Source of the DNA: Geomonas diazotrophica
GTDB taxonomy: Bacteria > Desulfobacterota > Desulfuromonadia > Geobacterales > Geobacteraceae
Assembly: GCF_018919385.1 (NCBI RefSeq)
Contig: NZ_JAHLMF010000023.1
Location: 1-42,659 of the forward strand
Direction of reading: 5' to 3'
Length of the DNA: 42,659 bases
Of the stretch, positions 40,727 to 42,659 are shown in pieces. The notes below the pieces were generated by a model. It searched no databases, was not told where the DNA came from, and worked only from the letters and a program-made list of their open reading frames with translations. How positions within the stretch are numbered: the stretch's first letter is position 1; each line of letters starts with the position of its first letter. The translations under genes were made by a program, and so were the position numbers.

Positions 40727-40774
40727 GGAGCTTCCCGTGAGCAGAAAACTCACGTCCGGAAGCTCCACCTTTTT
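40727..40774 (+). terminator. Two-tier hairpin followed by T5, immediately upstream of rlmB
   Basis: GGAGCTTCC pairs with GGAAGCTCC, and inside it CGTGAG pairs with CTCACG around CAGAAAA, with a 3-nt bulge. The stem is followed by ACC and TTTTT, and then at once by the rlmB ribosome binding site (GAGGA, 40775-40779). It can be read as the pyrF terminator or as an attenuator in the rlmB leader. Confidence 0.55.
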
Positions 40775-40784
40775 GAGGACACAT

Positions 40785-41531
40785 ATGTCAAAAGAAGAAA
40801 TCATCTACGGCCTGAACCCGGCAATGGAAGCTCTCAGGGGCTCGCGGAAGATATTCGAGCTCTTCGTCGCCGGCAGCAGCGCCGACAAACGCCTGGAGAA
40901 GCTCTTAAAGCTGGCCGCCGAGAAGAAGGTCCCTGTGCGGCAGCGCGAGAAGGGCGACCTGAGCCGCCTGTGCGGCACCGAGCACCACCAGGGCGTCGCC
41001 CTGAAGGTCGAGCCCTTCCCCTACGCCGATCTCGACGACGTGCTGGAAGGACTGCACGGGACGCGCGATGGCCTGATCCTGGTTCTCGACAGCGTGCAGG
41101 ACCCGCACAACCTGGGCGCCCTGATTCGGAGCGCCGCCTGCGCCGGCGCCAACGCCGTAGTCATCCCCAAGGACCGCGCCGCAGGCGTCACCGCCGTAGT
41201 CGAGAAGTCATCCGCCGGCGCGACCGAGACAGTCGCCGTGGCACAGGTGACCAACATCTCGCAGGCGCTTGAGAGTCTGAAGAAAGCCGGTTTCTGGATC
41301 TACGGAGCCGACGGCTCCGCGAAGCACACCCTCTACCAGCAAGACTTCACCGGTCCGGTGGCCCTCGTCATAGGTGGGGAGGGGGAGGGGATCCGCCCGC
41401 TGGTGAGGAAGGGGTGTGACGAAGTGGTCAGCATCCCGCTGCAGGGAGGAGTGAACTCGTTGAATGCCTCCGTAGCCGGAGGGATTTTTCTCTTTGAAGT
41501 CGTGCGTCAAAGGCTTTGCGGCAAGAAATAA
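40785..41531 (+). CDS. rlmB: 23S rRNA (guanosine-2'-O-)-methyltransferase RlmB (SpoU/TrmH family)
   Basis: A 248-residue SPOUT methyltransferase, expected to methylate G2251 of 23S rRNA. An N-terminal substrate-binding domain (YGLNPAMEALRG, about 7-18) is followed by the three SPOUT motifs: LDSVQDPHNLGALIRSA, VALVIGGEGEGIRPLV and IPLQGGVNSLNASVAGGIF, which form the knotted SAM site. The ATG at 40785 is preferred because GAGGA lies 5 bases upstream; an in-frame upstream GTG at 40737 lies inside the hairpin. It is followed by a hairpin terminator and the tRNA-fMet gene. Confidence 0.94.
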   Translation: MSKEEIIYGLNPAMEALRGSRKIFELFVAGSSADKRLEKLLKLAAEKKVPVRQREKGDLSRLCGTEHHQGVALKVEPFPYADLDDVLEGLHGTRDGLILVLDSVQDPHNLGALIRSAACAGANAVVIPKDRAAGVTAVVEKSSAGATETVAVAQVTNISQALESLKKAGFWIYGADGSAKHTLYQQDFTGPVALVIGGEGEGIRPLVRKGCDEVVSIPLQGGVNSLNASVAGGIFLFEVVRQRLCGKK

Positions 41532-41534
41532 GCA

Positions 41535-41569
41535 AACAGGAATGAATCTCCTTCATCCCTGTTGATTTT
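41535..41569 (+). terminator. Intrinsic terminator after rlmB
   Basis: AACAGGAATGAA pairs with TTCATCCCTGTT (one mismatch) around TCTCC, followed by GATTTTG. It begins 3 bp after the stop. Confidence 0.6.
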
Positions 41570-41584
41570 GTCCAAATGTTTACA

Positions 41585-41613
41585 TTGACTTGGTTCGGCC
41601 GGTGTAGTATAAA
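41585..41613 (+). promoter_or_regulatory. Promoter of the tRNA-fMet gene
   Basis: TTGACT (41585-41590), a 17-bp spacer and TATAAA (41608-41613). The start is expected near 41620, about 11 nt upstream of the mature tRNA. Confidence 0.7.
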
Positions 41614-41630
41614 GGTCGAGTTGTTCATGA

Positions 41631-41707
<77 letters not shown>

Positions 41708-41718
41708 AAAGAAAATCA

Positions 41719-41750
41719 GGGACTTGCACATCGTTGCAAGTCCCTTTTTT
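41719..41750 (+). terminator. Strong intrinsic terminator of tRNA-fMet
   Basis: GGGACTTGCA and TGCAAGTCCC form a perfect 10-bp stem with a CATCGT loop, followed by six T, 11 bp after the tRNA. Confidence 0.93.
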
Positions 41751-41831
41751 CATGCCTGTACCCTTTTTTGTACCCCGTCCGCGGGAAAGGGGTTTCTGGC
41801 CTGCACAATAGGACTTGCGGAGGATTTTTTT

Positions 41832-42394
41832 ATGGCAAGTCTGAAGAAGCGGGGCAGGGCCTACTACGCCCAGTATTACGACAACGGCAAACAGAAGAGG
41901 GTGAACCTGCACACGGAGTCCCTCCAGGTGGCGAAGGAGAAACTGCGCCAGATCGAGTCGGCTCAGTTCCGCGAAGAGGAGATTCCCCTTACCACCAAAA
42001 CCCCCATCGGCGACATCCTCGAGAAGTACATCAAGTACAAAAGCGGGCACAGCAGGGACAAGAACATCCCTAAGATAAACACCTACCTGCGCGGTGCCTT
42101 CGGTCCGGTATGCGAAGCGTTGCAGGTTCGCAACCAGGCCATCGCGCAAAAGGCCGTGAAGCGTCCGAGTGCCGGCTCTGCCTCTATCATCTCCATCTCC
42201 CACATCGAGCATCTCAGCGCCGAAGTCCTGTCCACATTTCTTTCCGAGCTCATCAAGGACAAGCGCGTCTCTCCGAGAACGGCCAACCACTATCGTCAGA
42301 CCATAGTCACTTTGTGCAACTGGGCTCAGCGGGAAGGTGGGGTGCGCTTTCCTGGCGGGAAAAACCCGGTAGCTGACGTCAAGTGCTACAAGGT
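41832..42394 (+). pseudogene. Tyrosine recombinase (phage-type integrase), 3' part lost
   Basis: The first roughly 187 residues of a phage/island integrase are present. An Arm-type DNA-binding N-terminus (MASLKKRGRAYYAQYYDNGKQ) is followed by a SAM-like core-binding domain (about 55-180, with HIEHLSAEVLSTFLSELIKDKR and SPRTANHYRQTIVTLCNWA, quoted loosely). The catalytic domain with its Arg-His-Arg-Tyr residues is missing because the 137-bp inverted-repeat element starts at 42395. The reading frame runs on to a stop at 42457 inside the element. The ATG at 41832 follows GCGGAGGA; upstream in-frame ATGs overlap the tRNA terminator. Its place directly after tRNA-fMet is typical of an island integrase. 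It should be non-functional unless the rest lies elsewhere. Confidence 0.85.
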
Positions 42395-42531
42395 TGTGGA
42401 TCGGCTTCGAATTTTAACCCAGTATCGGCGTCCAAGGGTGACCCACCCCCTGTGAAATATTGAGGCTTTACAGATTGAGGGGGTGGGTCTCAAGATGCCG
42501 ATGGTGGGTTAAAGTTGGGTGCCGATCGACA
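42395..42531. mobile_element. 137-bp inverted-repeat element (MITE-like, possibly IS21-derived)
   Basis: Both ends begin TGT and end ACA. Read inward, the left end is TGTGGATCGGCTTCGAATTT and the right end TGTCGATCGGCACCCAACTT; both continue through TAACCCA, an ATCGGC segment and GACCCACCCCCT. The two imperfect arms are about 55 bp each, with a roughly 28-bp AT-rich centre, so the unit is almost all terminal repeat and codes for nothing. Long multi-repeat ends starting TG and ending CA suggest the IS21 family, from memory and unverified. Its left flank is the integrase gene and its right flank is IS3 transposase DNA, so no target duplication can be recognised. Confidence 0.7.
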
Positions 42532-42659
42532 AAGAGCTGCGAAAGCAACAACAGTACGTCGGAAAGAACCGCGTCTGGCGCCTGATGCGTGAAAATGATC
42601 TGCGAGTGAAGACTAAGCGGCGATTCAAAGTCACCACGAACTCGGATCACAAACGGCCT
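42530..42659 (+). mobile_element. Internal fragment of a second IS3 copy, truncated at both sides
   Basis: These 130 bp are the reverse complement of 575-704 with no difference that I could see, i.e. an internal part of orfB (about residues 51-94, starting ELRKQQQYVGKNRVW). Orientation is opposite to the copy at 1-1247. The left side is cut by the 137-bp inverted-repeat element; the right side is cut by the window end, so the remainder may continue outside. Confidence 0.9.

Overview
The window reads as chromosomal DNA from a Geobacter-like member of the Desulfuromonadia (Geobacter, Citrifermentans or Geomonas type). It is GC-rich, with strong AGGAGG-type ribosome binding sites. Markers include a monomeric isocitrate dehydrogenase next to a lactate-dehydrogenase-like malate dehydrogenase and a four-gene 2-oxoglutarate:ferredoxin oxidoreductase, a bacterial-type ProRS with an editing insertion, a sigma54-like promoter and an HD-GYP protein. 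The genus is inferred from gene content, not from a marker-gene search.

Layout. An IS3-family element with both inverted repeats fills 1-1247, and base 1 is the outer end of its repeat. Then come folD (reverse) and a polyamine cluster: an XRE-cupin regulator, carboxy(nor)spermidine dehydrogenase, carboxy(nor)spermidine decarboxylase and arginine decarboxylase. Two small proteins of unknown role flank a secreted YceI protein. Next is a lactate/glycolate locus: lutC and a lutB-lutA fusion run leftward, while lldP, lrgA, lrgB, glcD, glcF and a FadR-type regulator run rightward, with a LldR-like operator in the shared control region. It is followed by aspS, a LysM lipoprotein, and a TCA block (icd, mdh, korD, korA, korB, korC). 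The last third holds an HD-GYP protein, a CCA-adding enzyme, an RlmD-type rRNA methyltransferase, a PEBP-like protein, an amidohydrolase, an isochorismatase-like hydrolase, ispG, proS, pyrF, rlmB and initiator tRNA-fMet. Directly after the tRNA is the start of a tyrosine-recombinase integrase. It is cut by a 137-bp inverted-repeat element, and the window ends 130 bp into a second, oppositely oriented copy of the same IS3 transposase gene.

How the genes work together. The lactate locus can import lactate (LldP), oxidise L-lactate (Lut) and D-lactate or glycolate (GlcD/GlcF), and perhaps move pyruvate or glycolate through LrgAB. The resulting acetyl units would feed the oxidative TCA enzymes in the icd-mdh-kor block, whose promoter carries a perfect palindromic operator. 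The polyamine cluster goes from arginine to agmatine and holds the two carboxyspermidine-type enzymes, but has no gene turning agmatine into putrescine.

Most of the window is ordinary core metabolism. The items most worth a second look are the polyamine route, the 126-residue insertion in LldP, two genes that look leaderless, the icd operator, and the mobile-element junction at the right end. No CRISPR array, rRNA operon, or toxin or defence cassette was seen.
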